Assembly: GCA_947623805.1 (NCBI GenBank)
Contig: CANQHZ010000016.1
Span: forward strand, 1 to 50,136
Direction: 5' to 3'
DNA length: 50,136 nucleotides
DNA from: an uncultured Lachnospiraceae bacterium
GTDB lineage: Bacteria > Bacillota > Clostridia > Lachnospirales > Lachnospiraceae
The notes below the pieces were generated by a model that saw nothing but the letters and a program-made list of their open reading frames with translations, was not told the DNA's origin and made no database searches. Numbering within the stretch: position 1 is the stretch's first letter; every line of letters begins with the position of its first letter. Below are positions 8,578 through 16,600 of the stretch, one piece after another. The translations under genes were made by a program, and so were the position numbers.

Positions 8578-9582
8578 TCAGGACATGATGGATTTCTTGT
8601 CCGTCGTGACGATTTCGTATTCCCCGTCAACAGGGGAAAATGTTGGTTTTTCATCCGCCCATTCAGGGGGAGGACTGGCGGCCGCAGCACCTAAAGGTAA
8701 AGGGATTTTTCTGGGCGCCTTTGGTTTCTTTGGTTCCGGTTTCATCAACCGTGAAAAGTCTGCTTCTGGTGACTCAGGGAGCCTGCGCCACTCAGGGATG
8801 TGGTCGCTGGCTCGGCTTTCCTTCAGCTTTCTGCTCTCTGGGTAGAGGGTGTAGTCATATTTCCCCACCTTAAGTACCTTCTGTCCCCGGAGGATGATCA
8901 GTGCCTCATCCAGTGGCAGCCGCAGCACCTCATCCGGTGTCAGGAGCTTACGCTTCCCGATGGAATGTGTCTCACGGTATTCCGGCGTGTAATCGGATAC
9001 CCGACAGGTGTTGAGCTGCTTCGCCTGGCTGGATACTGCTACGCTGACTTCGCCAGTGCGGTTTGAGATAAACTCTGCCGTCAGTTCGTCGGTGCAGCCT
9101 AAGAAAAGCCGGGTATCGCAGTTGCCGATGATCTCCTGCCACTGGTTTAAGGGGTAGCGGTTCTGCATCTGGGGCAGGTTCTGGAAAATGCAGCTTATGG
9201 ATAACTGCCTGGAGCGGATGGTGCTGATCTTTTTGGTCAGGTCCGCAATAGTGCAGCCGCCGTTTGCAAGCTCATCTGCTAGGATATGTACCGGGACAGG
9301 GAGCTTCCCACCGTCCCCGTATTTGTCCGCATAGCGCACCAGCTTGATGAACACGAAGGACATGAACAGGGAGGAGAGAAAATCAAAGGTGGAATCCTGA
9401 TCTGAAGTGATGCAGAAATATGCACACTTCTCATAGCCCGGCTGCGTCAGGCTGATTTCGTTGTAGCTGGTGATTTGACGGATTAGCTTGTTCTGGAATA
9501 CCTGCAGCCTTGTACCCAGCCCGATGATGACACCGCTGCGCACCGTGTCGGACGCCTGCTTGAAGATATTGTACAGTGATAA
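8578..9582 (-). pseudogene. VirD4/TraG-type coupling protein, C-terminal half only
   Basis: About 330 residues match the C-terminal half of VirD4/TraG coupling proteins: TVRSGVIIGLGTRLQVFQN near the start, the Walker-B-like VHILADELANGG, and RSRQLSISCIFQNLPQ. These proteins are usually about 600 residues with a Walker A P-loop in the first half; none is present here. The frame is fused at about 9575 to the remains of virB6, so the product would begin with VirB6 membrane helices. A Pro-rich linker and acidic tail end the protein. A coupling ATPase without Walker A should not work, so this copy is almost certainly dead. The deletion junction lies within the PLSLYN stretch. Confidence 0.7.
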
Positions 9583-10282
9583 CGGGTTGGACAGGAAGCT
9601 GCCCACCATGGATGTGAACAGGCGCAGGCACCATGCGTTCATCATCAGCAAAAAGATCTGCCCGCCGAACATCCGACACCATGATTTGAAAATGTTTGAG
9701 GTGGCTTGGGATGCACCTGTGGCAAATGCCATGGGTGCCGTGTATACGATCACGCCCAACAGGATGTAGCGTTCTGCCGCCTCAAAAGCAGCTTGATGTA
9801 GTTCCATGCAAGGATCAGCAGGAGTATCAGCGCAATCAGGGCAACTGAACCGCTGGCGCATACGCCAAGGATAGTCAGCAGGACGGAATTAAAGTCCGCG
9901 AAGTTTAAAGGCGGAAGTTCGGAGGAGAGTATCTAGGAATACGGTGTTCCCCCTATGGCAAGGATCATATCCGTGATCTGATCACAGTAGTAGATCAGGC
10001 CGATGAACAGGATGAATCGGATGCTCAGTTTGATGGGGTCTTCCGCCTCCACCCCTGTAATCAGCCCCAAATTCTTAAAAAGCTGCCATACCCAGTTTAA
10101 AAGGACAAGACCGATGGCGATAGCAACAAAGACTTTATACATTGTCTCTGCAGCCGGGAAGTAACGCAGGAAGGTTCCCATGTCACAGCCCAGGGCACCC
10201 AATACCGAGGTGTGGAGATTAGATCAAGCCCGTTCATCACCTGTTCGGCAATCCATTCCACTATGCCGTCAAGTATACCCAT
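9583..10282 (-). pseudogene. VirB6/TrbL-like transfer membrane protein, frameshifted
   Basis: Starts at 10282 (MGILDGIVEWIAEQ) after a GGGAGGGG site. Three lesions are visible. Near 10208 two extra bases (ACAC for AC) shift the frame; restoring them gives ISTSVLGALGC. At 9933 a TAG follows GGTPYS. Near 9783 one G is missing, and restoring it gives NYIKLLLEAAERYILL. The reconstructed protein has alternating membrane helices typical of VirB6/TrbL channel subunits. Its 3' part is replaced by the VirD4 fragment. It follows the VirB2-like gene, as expected for a type IV secretion operon. Confidence 0.7.
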
Positions 10283-10311
10283 GGGTCATCCCCTCCCTTC
10301 CGTCAGCCGTT

Positions 10312-10701
10312 CTATTTTCCGTCTGAGAAGAACGGTGTGATATAGGCGAGGATGAAACCAAGCCCGTTTAATATCACCCATGAGATTGCAATGCGCTTGA
10401 GCCAAGCGCGAGATTCGTCCACGGTCTTGCCTGATTTTGAAAAGTTCATAAGAAGCAGCGCGACGGATGCTGTGACAATGGCGGCGATGGTGGAGATGCC
10501 CAGGATCTTGCCGTAGACATCCTTCATAATGGTCTCTGCTTTGGACCACATATCTGATGCAGGCACTTGGTTCGTCTGAAGGGTAAAGAAGTAGGCAAAG
10601 GCTGCCACACTTAGGATGATGTTCTGGTAATGGATGCGGAATTTATTCTTTCTGGAAAGCGTGTTCCCTTTCTTTTGGTTGGTGTTTCCTTTGTTTTTCA
10701 A
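10312..10701 (-). CDS. VirB2/TrbC-like pilin subunit of the transfer apparatus
   Basis: 129 residues from a TTG start at 10701, chosen because AGGAGGT sits six bases upstream; the longest frame would start inside the leader. Basic N-terminus (NKGNTNQKKGNTLSRKNK), a signal-like hydrophobic segment, a short loop, then two further membrane helices: the three-segment layout of VirB2/TrbC conjugative pilins. First gene after the shared promoter and leader terminator, directly upstream of virB6. It ends with TAG. The family assignment rests on topology and position, not on a signature motif. Confidence 0.6.
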   Translation of the reverse strand: MKNKGNTNQKKGNTLSRKNKFRIHYQNIILSVAAFAYFFTLQTNQVPASDMWSKAETIMKDVYGKILGISTIAAIVTASVALLLMNFSKSGKTVDESRAWLKRIAISWVILNGLGFILAYITPFFSDGK

Positions 10702-10803
10702 TGAATTACCTCCTGTGAAATTTAATATTGTAGAAAATACCGGCAGTCCGTGAGAGACTGTCGGCCAACTTTGCCATGTCAGAAGACACGGCATACGGAC
10801 TGC

Positions 10804-10833
10804 AAAAAAACAGCACCTGCGGTTTGCAGATGC
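10804..10833 (-). terminator. Leader terminator/attenuator before the VirB2-like gene
   Basis: In the minus-strand transcript GCATCTGC and GCAGGTGC pair around an AAACC loop and are followed by TGTTTTTTT. It lies between the promoter at 10881-10909 and the gene start at 10701, so it must be read through for expression. It matches the arrangement of the other leader at 2711-2757, though the stem sequences differ. A second small hairpin follows at about 10739-10764. Confidence 0.7.
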
Positions 10834-10880
10834 CTGAAAATGGAATGGATATGGATGCAGTTACAATTTTGAGCATGACC

Positions 10881-10960
10881 ATTATAGCATGGGCATTTTT
10901 ACCTGTAAATCGCAATGCAGTGCCAGTTTGCGAAATTTGTGCGCCAATCCAATGCCAATC
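10881..10960 (-). promoter_or_regulatory. Promoter with conserved upstream operator block (copy 2)
   Basis: Minus strand TTTACA (10909-10904) and TATAAT (10886-10881) are spaced by exactly 17 bases. The upstream block aligns ungapped with 2852-2907: TGTAAATCGCAA, then GTGCCAGTTTGCGAAA, then two more GCCAA words on the plus strand. It drives the VirB2/VirB6 operon. Confidence 0.8.
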
Positions 10961-10962
10961 TG

Positions 10963-11520
10963 TCATTTTCCTTCCGGAAAGAACTTATCCAGCATTTCAA
11001 TGCAGTCTTTTGAGGTGTATCCCCAGAGGATGGAACTAAGTGCCTGGACTGCTTCCGGACGTTTCTGGTAATAGGTTCTGTGGGAGATGTTAGCAATATG
11101 CGGACGCAGGCTCTCAATGATTTCATCTGTGTTCTGGAGCTGCTGGGGGGAGAGGTAACTGTAATAGAGTATCCAGTAATACTGTTCCCCGTGTTTATGC
11201 TTACTGCGAAGAATGTCCACTGCAGAGTTTAAGAGTGTCAGCATCTTGTTGCTTCGTTCAATGCTCTTTGCATAATCCTCCAGCTTTGAGCCTCCGATAT
11301 CTGCCCCGGCAAGGTAGATGGAGTCTAGAAATTCCTCTATGCTGCTTCCATATTCGATCTCAAAGGTGCTTCTTACCTACTGGACAGCCAGCTCCAGGTT
11401 CCAGACGGCATCGCGGTAATTCTTTAACAGTTTCCATGTGTCATGGAACAGCGGATTTTCCTGTTCCGATGGAATATTCTTGTTTTGTATTTGGCATGAT
11501 GGTTTACCTTCTTTCTTCAT
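10963..11520 (-). pseudogene. Unknown mobile-element protein interrupted by TAG
   Basis: A 186-codon frame from ATG 11520, overlapping the end of the upstream gene by 17 bases, is interrupted at codon 48 by TAG (11379-11377) directly after a CAG codon. Both halves are in one frame, so a single change such as CAG to TAG explains it. The product would be a helical soluble protein (DTWKLLKNYRDAVWNLE..., EQYYWILYYSYLSPQQLQ). Family not recognised. Translation could restart inside the gene, giving a 93-residue piece from 11244. It is likely cotranscribed with the winged-helix gene. Confidence 0.6.
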
Positions 11521-12703
11521 TTTTCGTATCAGTTTTTGTGTCAGCCTGTTTGGATAGTGCAGGATTGTTGCCGTCTTCCGACGGGCTGGCAGGGGAAAGG
11601 GTCAGTTCAAACCAGTATGGCATCTTCCCATCCGGGCAGGCGATCTGTAAGGAATACTTAACTACAGTTTCTTTGCAGTCGGATAAGGGATATAACTTAT
11701 ACTGGGTTCGAGGGCATTCACAGCACGAAATCCCTTGTGCCGCAAGGATTTGCGCCACTTTTTGGATGATTGTTTTCATGTGCGGTTTTGAAACGCTGGC
11801 GGCCTGTCCTGAAACGCTGTTTTCCACCTCCATGATGGTGATCTGTTCCTCCCTGATCGGTTCTGCTTCAGGAAGGGATGGAGCCTCCGGAACGTGTACG
11901 GGGATCTGGAATGTCATGGAAATCTCCTCCTTGTCAATCATTACGTCACTGATATTGAACATGGTGGACAGGTAGCTGCACAGGTAGATGATGCTGCCAT
12001 GCCTGCCGGTGAACGATACCAGTGAAAGATATTCTTTGTCCTGTAACTTGTTTAAGATGCGGCTCACTGTAGCCTTTGAGATGCCCCAGCGCATGGCAAG
12101 GTCACTGAAGTTTGTCAGCGGGCTGCTGGTGCAGTTGCGGAAATATACCACAGGTCCCAGCTCAGAACCCTGTACCTGACCGTCGTTGTAGATGGCATGT
12201 ACCCACAGGTCCAGTACTATGTCCATCTCCGAGCATTTTCCCATACTGATCAGCTCATGGACGACCGCAACTGGGAAAAAGAAAAAACCCGCATCTTTCA
12301 GACATGGGTAATTGTAGTCAAGCGCCGTATTATGCTGTTTCCAGCCGTTGATGCTGAATTTGACCAGGTTGTTCCTGACGAGCCGGGTGTAGGTGATATA
12401 GTTCTGTTTCTGCAGGAAGTCCAGGATGGACAGCGCCTGGTGCTGGAAGCGTGTACGGAACCATTCTGCCAGCTCCGAGGTCTTGCATATCCATTCGCCC
12501 GGACCAATCAAATAGGAAATCCCTTCTATCCGTCGGTAGGAGGAACGGAAGTTGGCATAGGAGCAGAGTGTCATGTAATAAAAAAGATAGGAGCTTCCGT
12601 TTGTGCGGATGTCCCTATCTTCCATAAGATTGCGGATGAACTCACGGTAAATGCGGCACCGTGGATAGTCCACAATTTGTTTTACTTCTAATTGATAATC
12701 CAT
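11504..12703 (-). CDS. Winged-helix DNA-binding protein, possible element replication initiator
   Basis: 399 residues from ATG 12703 with an AGAGGAG site upstream. The first 100 residues and the central part contain two helix-rich DNA-binding-like regions. The clearest is about residues 215-260, FSDLAMRWGISKATVSRILN then a wing (VSFTGRHGSIIYL), a MarR/RepA-like helix-turn-helix. The C-terminal 100 residues form a linker plus a small alpha/beta region ending in a charged tail. It is the outermost gene of the element, next to the attachment site, where replication initiators or transfer regulators usually lie. The role is inferred from position; a transcriptional regulator is equally possible. 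Confidence 0.6.
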   Translation of the reverse strand: MDYQLEVKQIVDYPRCRIYREFIRNLMEDRDIRTNGSSYLFYYMTLCSYANFRSSYRRIEGISYLIGPGEWICKTSELAEWFRTRFQHQALSILDFLQKQNYITYTRLVRNNLVKFSINGWKQHNTALDYNYPCLKDAGFFFFPVAVVHELISMGKCSEMDIVLDLWVHAIYNDGQVQGSELGPVVYFRNCTSSPLTNFSDLAMRWGISKATVSRILNKLQDKEYLSLVSFTGRHGSIIYLCSYLSTMFNISDVMIDKEEISMTFQIPVHVPEAPSLPEAEPIREEQITIMEVENSVSGQAASVSKPHMKTIIQKVAQILAAQGISCCECPRTQYKLYPLSDCKETVVKYSLQIACPDGKMPYWFELTLSPASPSEDGNNPALSKQADTKTDTKNEERR

Positions 12704-12720
12704 AGTATATGATCTCCTCT

Positions 12721-12749
12721 AAAATATTGATTAAATCTTGTACTGTAAA
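12721..12749 (-). promoter_or_regulatory. Promoter of the winged-helix gene
   Basis: Minus strand TTTACA (12749-12744) and TATTTT (12726-12721) with a 17-base spacer, 18 bases upstream of the start codon. The -35 is the same as in the two other element promoters, but the TGGCA operator block is absent. Confidence 0.45.
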
Positions 12750-12820
12750 TATGATTGTGTTATGATGAAAAAAGAAATGCGTTACTGGGTATGAACGGCT
12801 TTCTTCCTATTTAACGAGTC

Positions 12821-12940
12821 TGCTAATAAAAAGGTAGTTGACCACCATACGATTCTTTTCCTTGCTAATAGCCTGCTAATCAGACTAGCAGGAATTATAT
12901 GATATTAGATGGAAAAAACGGCACTTGATAGACAACTACC
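12821..12940. repeat. Short repeats at the element terminus (possible arm-type sites)
   Basis: The gene-free stretch 12750-13016 contains three direct TGCTAAT words (12821, 12863, 12874), an inverted pair CCTGCTA/TAGCAGG (12872-12892) and an inverted pair GGTAGTTG/CAACTACC (12833-12840 and 12933-12940). Such clusters beside an attachment core are typical of integrase arm-binding or excisionase sites, or of iterons of the neighbouring gene. No ORF of note lies here. Confidence 0.4.
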
Positions 12941-13016
12941 CACAAAAAAGTCCAAATTACATAGAAAACATGGACAACAGAGAACTTGCTGGACTCTAAA
13001 AAATAGGTTACTTTAA

Positions 13017-13058
13017 CTCCTAAGCGATAGGTCGGACGTTCAAGTCGTCTCGGGGACG
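13017..13058 (+). other. Attachment site: 3' half of tRNA-Arg(CCT)
   Basis: CTCCTAA forms an anticodon loop with anticodon CCT. Then come GCGAT (3' anticodon stem), a short variable region, a T arm GGACG-TTCAAGT-CGTCT with a standard T loop, and acceptor strand CGGGGAC plus discriminator G. The preceding bases do not pair with the anticodon stem and there is no D arm or 5' acceptor strand, so only the 3' half is present. This is what remains at the distal end when an element integrates into the 3' half of a tRNA gene. The complete tRNA should lie at the other end, left of the window. Confidence 0.7.
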
Positions 13059-13065
13059 TTTTAGG

Positions 13066-13111
13066 GCATTGAAAAAAGGGGTTTTTATCTCTGGATTTTC
13101 AATGCTTTTTT
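13066..13111 (+). terminator. Original terminator of the tRNA gene
   Basis: Ten-base arms GCATTGAAAA and TTTTCAATGC flank a 20-base loop and are followed by TTTTTT. It begins eight bases after the tRNA 3' end, in the tRNA orientation, confirming that this side of the junction is original chromosome. Confidence 0.8.
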
Positions 13112-13156
13112 GTTTCAGGAAAATATCTGCCTTTTATCAGTCACGGGACCTAATAA

Positions 13157-13189
13157 AAGCCCCATACTTAAACTTTAAGCAAGGGGCTT
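13157..13189. terminator. Bidirectional terminator
   Basis: AAGCCCC and GGGGCTT pair around an internally complementary CTTAAA/TTTAAG region. The plus strand continues TATTATTT; the minus strand continues TTATTAGG after a TTTT run within the stem. It ends the minus-strand MMPL operon. Confidence 0.6.
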
Positions 13190-13214
13190 ATTATTTATAA
13201 CATATGGCTTATTT

Positions 13215-13649
13215 TTACAGATACTGTTCCAAGTCTCTAAGCAGTTCTTCCTCAATCGATATGAGTTTTTTACAGATATCCTTTGATGCTTGGTTTGCTG
13301 CTGCGTATTGGTTCATGTATTTGTTGAGTGATTTTATGCCCATATTGCAGCCGTCCGTGAGCAGGTCTGCGACTGTTTTGTCGCTGTCGTCCATTGTCAT
13401 TTTTACATTAGTTTTTATCCAGGACATACTCTTAGCCATTAAATTCGGGTCTTTTTCATCACTGTCATATTTCACAAGTAATGAATGGATTTCGTTGCCA
13501 AGCTCTCCGTGATGTTTCTTGCTTTTTGCAAGCATATCCTTTAATACAGAGCTTTTAATTCTGTCCATAACCTCATCAATTGACGAAACGGCCATTTTTG
13601 TGCCTGAATCACATTCTTTTAGCAGGCTTATTGTATCATTGTTTTCCAT
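13215..13649 (-). CDS. Small four-helix-type protein (DUF2383-like)
   Basis: 144 residues from ATG 13649, six bases after AGGAGGT; the ATG two codons upstream touches the ribosome binding site and cannot be used. The sequence is almost entirely amphipathic helix (SLLKECDSGTKMAVSSIDEV, GELGNEIHSLLVKY, GIKSLNKYMNQYAAANQASK) with no membrane segment, like ferritin-like DUF2383 proteins. Role unknown. It lies 45 bases downstream of the GLUG surface-protein gene and is probably the third gene of that operon. Confidence 0.65.
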   Translation of the reverse strand: MENNDTISLLKECDSGTKMAVSSIDEVMDRIKSSVLKDMLAKSKKHHGELGNEIHSLLVKYDSDEKDPNLMAKSMSWIKTNVKMTMDDSDKTVADLLTDGCNMGIKSLNKYMNQYAAANQASKDICKKLISIEEELLRDLEQYL

Positions 13650-13694
13650 TGCCATACCTCCTGTTTAGGATTAGTATGGCTAGATTATACAATA

Positions 13695-16600
13695 TTATTC
13701 GTCGGTTTTGTCTGTTGTTTCGTTTGTTGTGTCGTCGGCCTTGTTATTTGCTGTGTCGTCAACTGTGTTGTCTGTTGAGCCGTCGGATGTTTCATCATTT
13801 GTATCGCCTGCTGTGTCAGCGTTTTGCTGTTTTTTTGCTTTTAGCTTTTTAATTCGCTTTTTAAATCCTTTGATTATCAATGTTAAAATAATGATAATCA
13901 GTATTGCAGCCACAATGCAAATAGTGACGATAAGAGTGAGCGATTTTATCTCTATTATGCAGAAGATATCGCTTGAACCTATCATGTCTACCTGCAGATA
14001 TTGACCGCGCGCTTTGCTTTCCAGCTGTGTCCAGTTTCCGTCTCTGTGAGCCCAGACCTGTGCGTCCTCATAAGGATTCAAAAGTCTTACAGCAAATGAT
14101 TCATCATCTTTTACGCCGCTGTTTTCGAGAGAGATATCGTAAATTACATAATTTTGACCTACAGCAGCTTCCGGAGGCGCCATATCGATTAACTCTGCGT
14201 TTAATACTGTGTCTGTGGTAAATACTTTCTCCACAAGCGCGTATGGTTTCTGGTATCCACTGTCAGTAGTATCCTCGGTTTTTTCGCTGCTCTCTACTAC
14301 CAGGACATTATCCTTATACTCACCCTCGATGAAAAGATTGCCCGTCATTACCTTGTCGGAATAATCCGGCCATACGCCATAGAAACCGTCCTTTTGCGGA
14401 ATGTCCGGGTAATTCAAGTGAGCAAGACTTTCGCCGAACTTTAATTCCTGTGTGCCAAGGTAGGCATCCTCTATCCTATAAGTAACCTTTAAGTGCCAAA
14501 ATTCATTCGGAAGTCCCTCGGTCGTCAAAAGGTCTTCGTATGAGATAGGTTCGGCTACGCCTATATAGCTTACATTGTCTATGCCGTAAAGCTCGTCGCT
14601 TACATAATAGTTATCGCATACCTTTGCGTCACTGTCTTCATCGCTTTGAGTAATGTCATAAGAAGTAATCTGTCCCGCGATAGCGCCTTTCTTGCCGATG
14701 GTTGCTTCTGCATTTACAATAGAATAGCAGTTTTGGAGAGTGTCTGCATAGCCGGCAATGCCGCCGACATTCTTCGCGCCCGAGATGGTGCAAAGCGCAT
14801 AGCATCTCTTTATTACAGTAAAGGATTCGCCAGCGATGCCGCCGACATAATCGCCCTCCGTGCTTTCCACACTGCCGTATCCCTCCGAATCGACTACTAT
14901 GCCGTGCCGCATGTAGCCTACGATGCCGCCTGCACCGTCTTTCTTGGAAGTGATGTAGCCCTCGTTTATACTGTTATTTATAATACATTTTGTAATATAT
15001 CGCTGTCCGAGCTTAAAATCAACACTTCCTGCCGCGTTATCTTCAGGGTCTTCCTCGTCGATGGACATAGCGCCTGCGATACCGCCGATGTTGATGTCGC
15101 CCTTTATTATGCTTGTATTTTTGCAGCTGTCTACCCGTCCTGTGGTCGTTTTTTCGATGTCCTCGTCAGAGATTTCTTCGTACAAATCGCTGACATCGGT
15201 TTCCGTATAATCTGTAAGACGGTCTGAAAGAATATTAAATACGACGTTTAATTGGTCGTTTACGGCTTTCAGGTCATTATTTACCTTGTCTGAATAGTTT
15301 GAGGCGTCGTTGTTTAACGCTTTGAGCACGTCTGAGATAGCTTCAAGCTGGTTGTGCAGGTTTTCCCTGTGTGCGTCAAAGGCTTCGCCCAAAGTTGAAA
15401 ATGCTAGGTCAGGCTGCATATTTATATAATCAACTATGCCGCGTACGCCGCTTGCTGCTGCCTTTAAAGAGTTAATCATGTTTTGGACTTCATCTATAGC
15501 CTTGTCGATATCGCCTTTTACGTCATCTACCGCGTCGCCGACATATGGTGAGATTATGGTAGAAATGGTGCTTAAGCTGCTTAATATTGTGGAGGCGGCA
15601 TCAGTCATACCGCTTACCGCGTCTGCAAGGTTTAGTAGTTCGTTTTTAATTGCATCAGCATCGCTCGGTGAACTGGCAAGCAGGCTTTGGAGTGCTACGA
15701 CCGACTGACTTGCCTGAGTTGCCGCCTCATGGAAAGCGTTTATTGCCGCATCTATATCGTCCATCGCTCCGTCTGCTGCTGCGCGTTTATTCTGCTTTGT
15801 GAAACTTATGTTTGCTGTAGCCGGTGTAGTAGGTTCTGCGAAACCTTTTAAATTAAATTCATATGTGTATGCGCTGCCCTGGCTTTTTGACACATTCAAA
15901 GCTGTTCCTTTGGAGGTAGTTACTATAGGAGTGTCGGCTAAGGTATAGCCCGAATCAGGATTAACTTTCAACATAATGGTGCCGTCAGTTGCCGCCGAAT
16001 ATGAGGCGCTGCCGCTCATGTTTGAGGTTAAAATGAGCGGAATAACTTCAAAAGTAGCTGTTATCTCAACTGTACCGCTTGGCATTCTAAAGGAATATGC
16101 CTCTCCGTCGCGTTCGGGAGGAGTTAGTTCTATTCCACTGCCAGAAGAAGTCACTTCAATGTCCGTTAAGTAATAACCGTTTTCCGCGATAGGATAGATG
16201 ATAACTGTATCGCCTGGATCTACTTCTACAGTAATTCCTGTTATTTCAAGGGCCTCAATAGACACATCTTTTTTAATGGCAGCGACTTTTAAATCTCCTT
16301 TGCCTTTGATAGTAGCCTCAATGTAGTCGCCATGTTTTTCGGGACCTTTGGACGATGTATCATTAACAAAAGCTTTTGTATGTGCAAACTGCCCCTCAAC
16401 CTTAACATTAGCCGTAGTCATAGTAAATACAAACTCATTTTCACTATCGCCGGGCATAATTACGACATCATTTCCATCTGCATCAGTAGCTGATATTTTA
16501 TCAAGCTTATACCCGTCATCCGGTGCAGCCGTGATAGTTACGAGCTCTCCGGCCTCGGGATTTTGACTGCTGCACGAAAGACTTCCGCCGACAGAGGTAA

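Noticed and set aside
9862-9932. Separate small gene between the two virB6 fragments
   Set aside because: The stretch reads as virB6 once the TAG at 9933 is ignored; there is no start codon or ribosome binding site.
2829-10960. Sigma-54 promoters at the shared TGGCAC-N4-TTGC motif
   Set aside because: Spacing between GG and GC is one base short of the strict -24/-12 rule, and both copies have perfect sigma-70 hexamers immediately downstream.
11235-11975. Long plus-strand ORF opposite the winged-helix gene
   Set aside because: It is antisense to two better-supported minus-strand frames, has no ribosome binding site and has no recognisable domain.
13017-13058. Complete tRNA-Arg gene
   Set aside because: The D arm, 5' anticodon stem and 5' acceptor strand are absent; only the 3' half is present.
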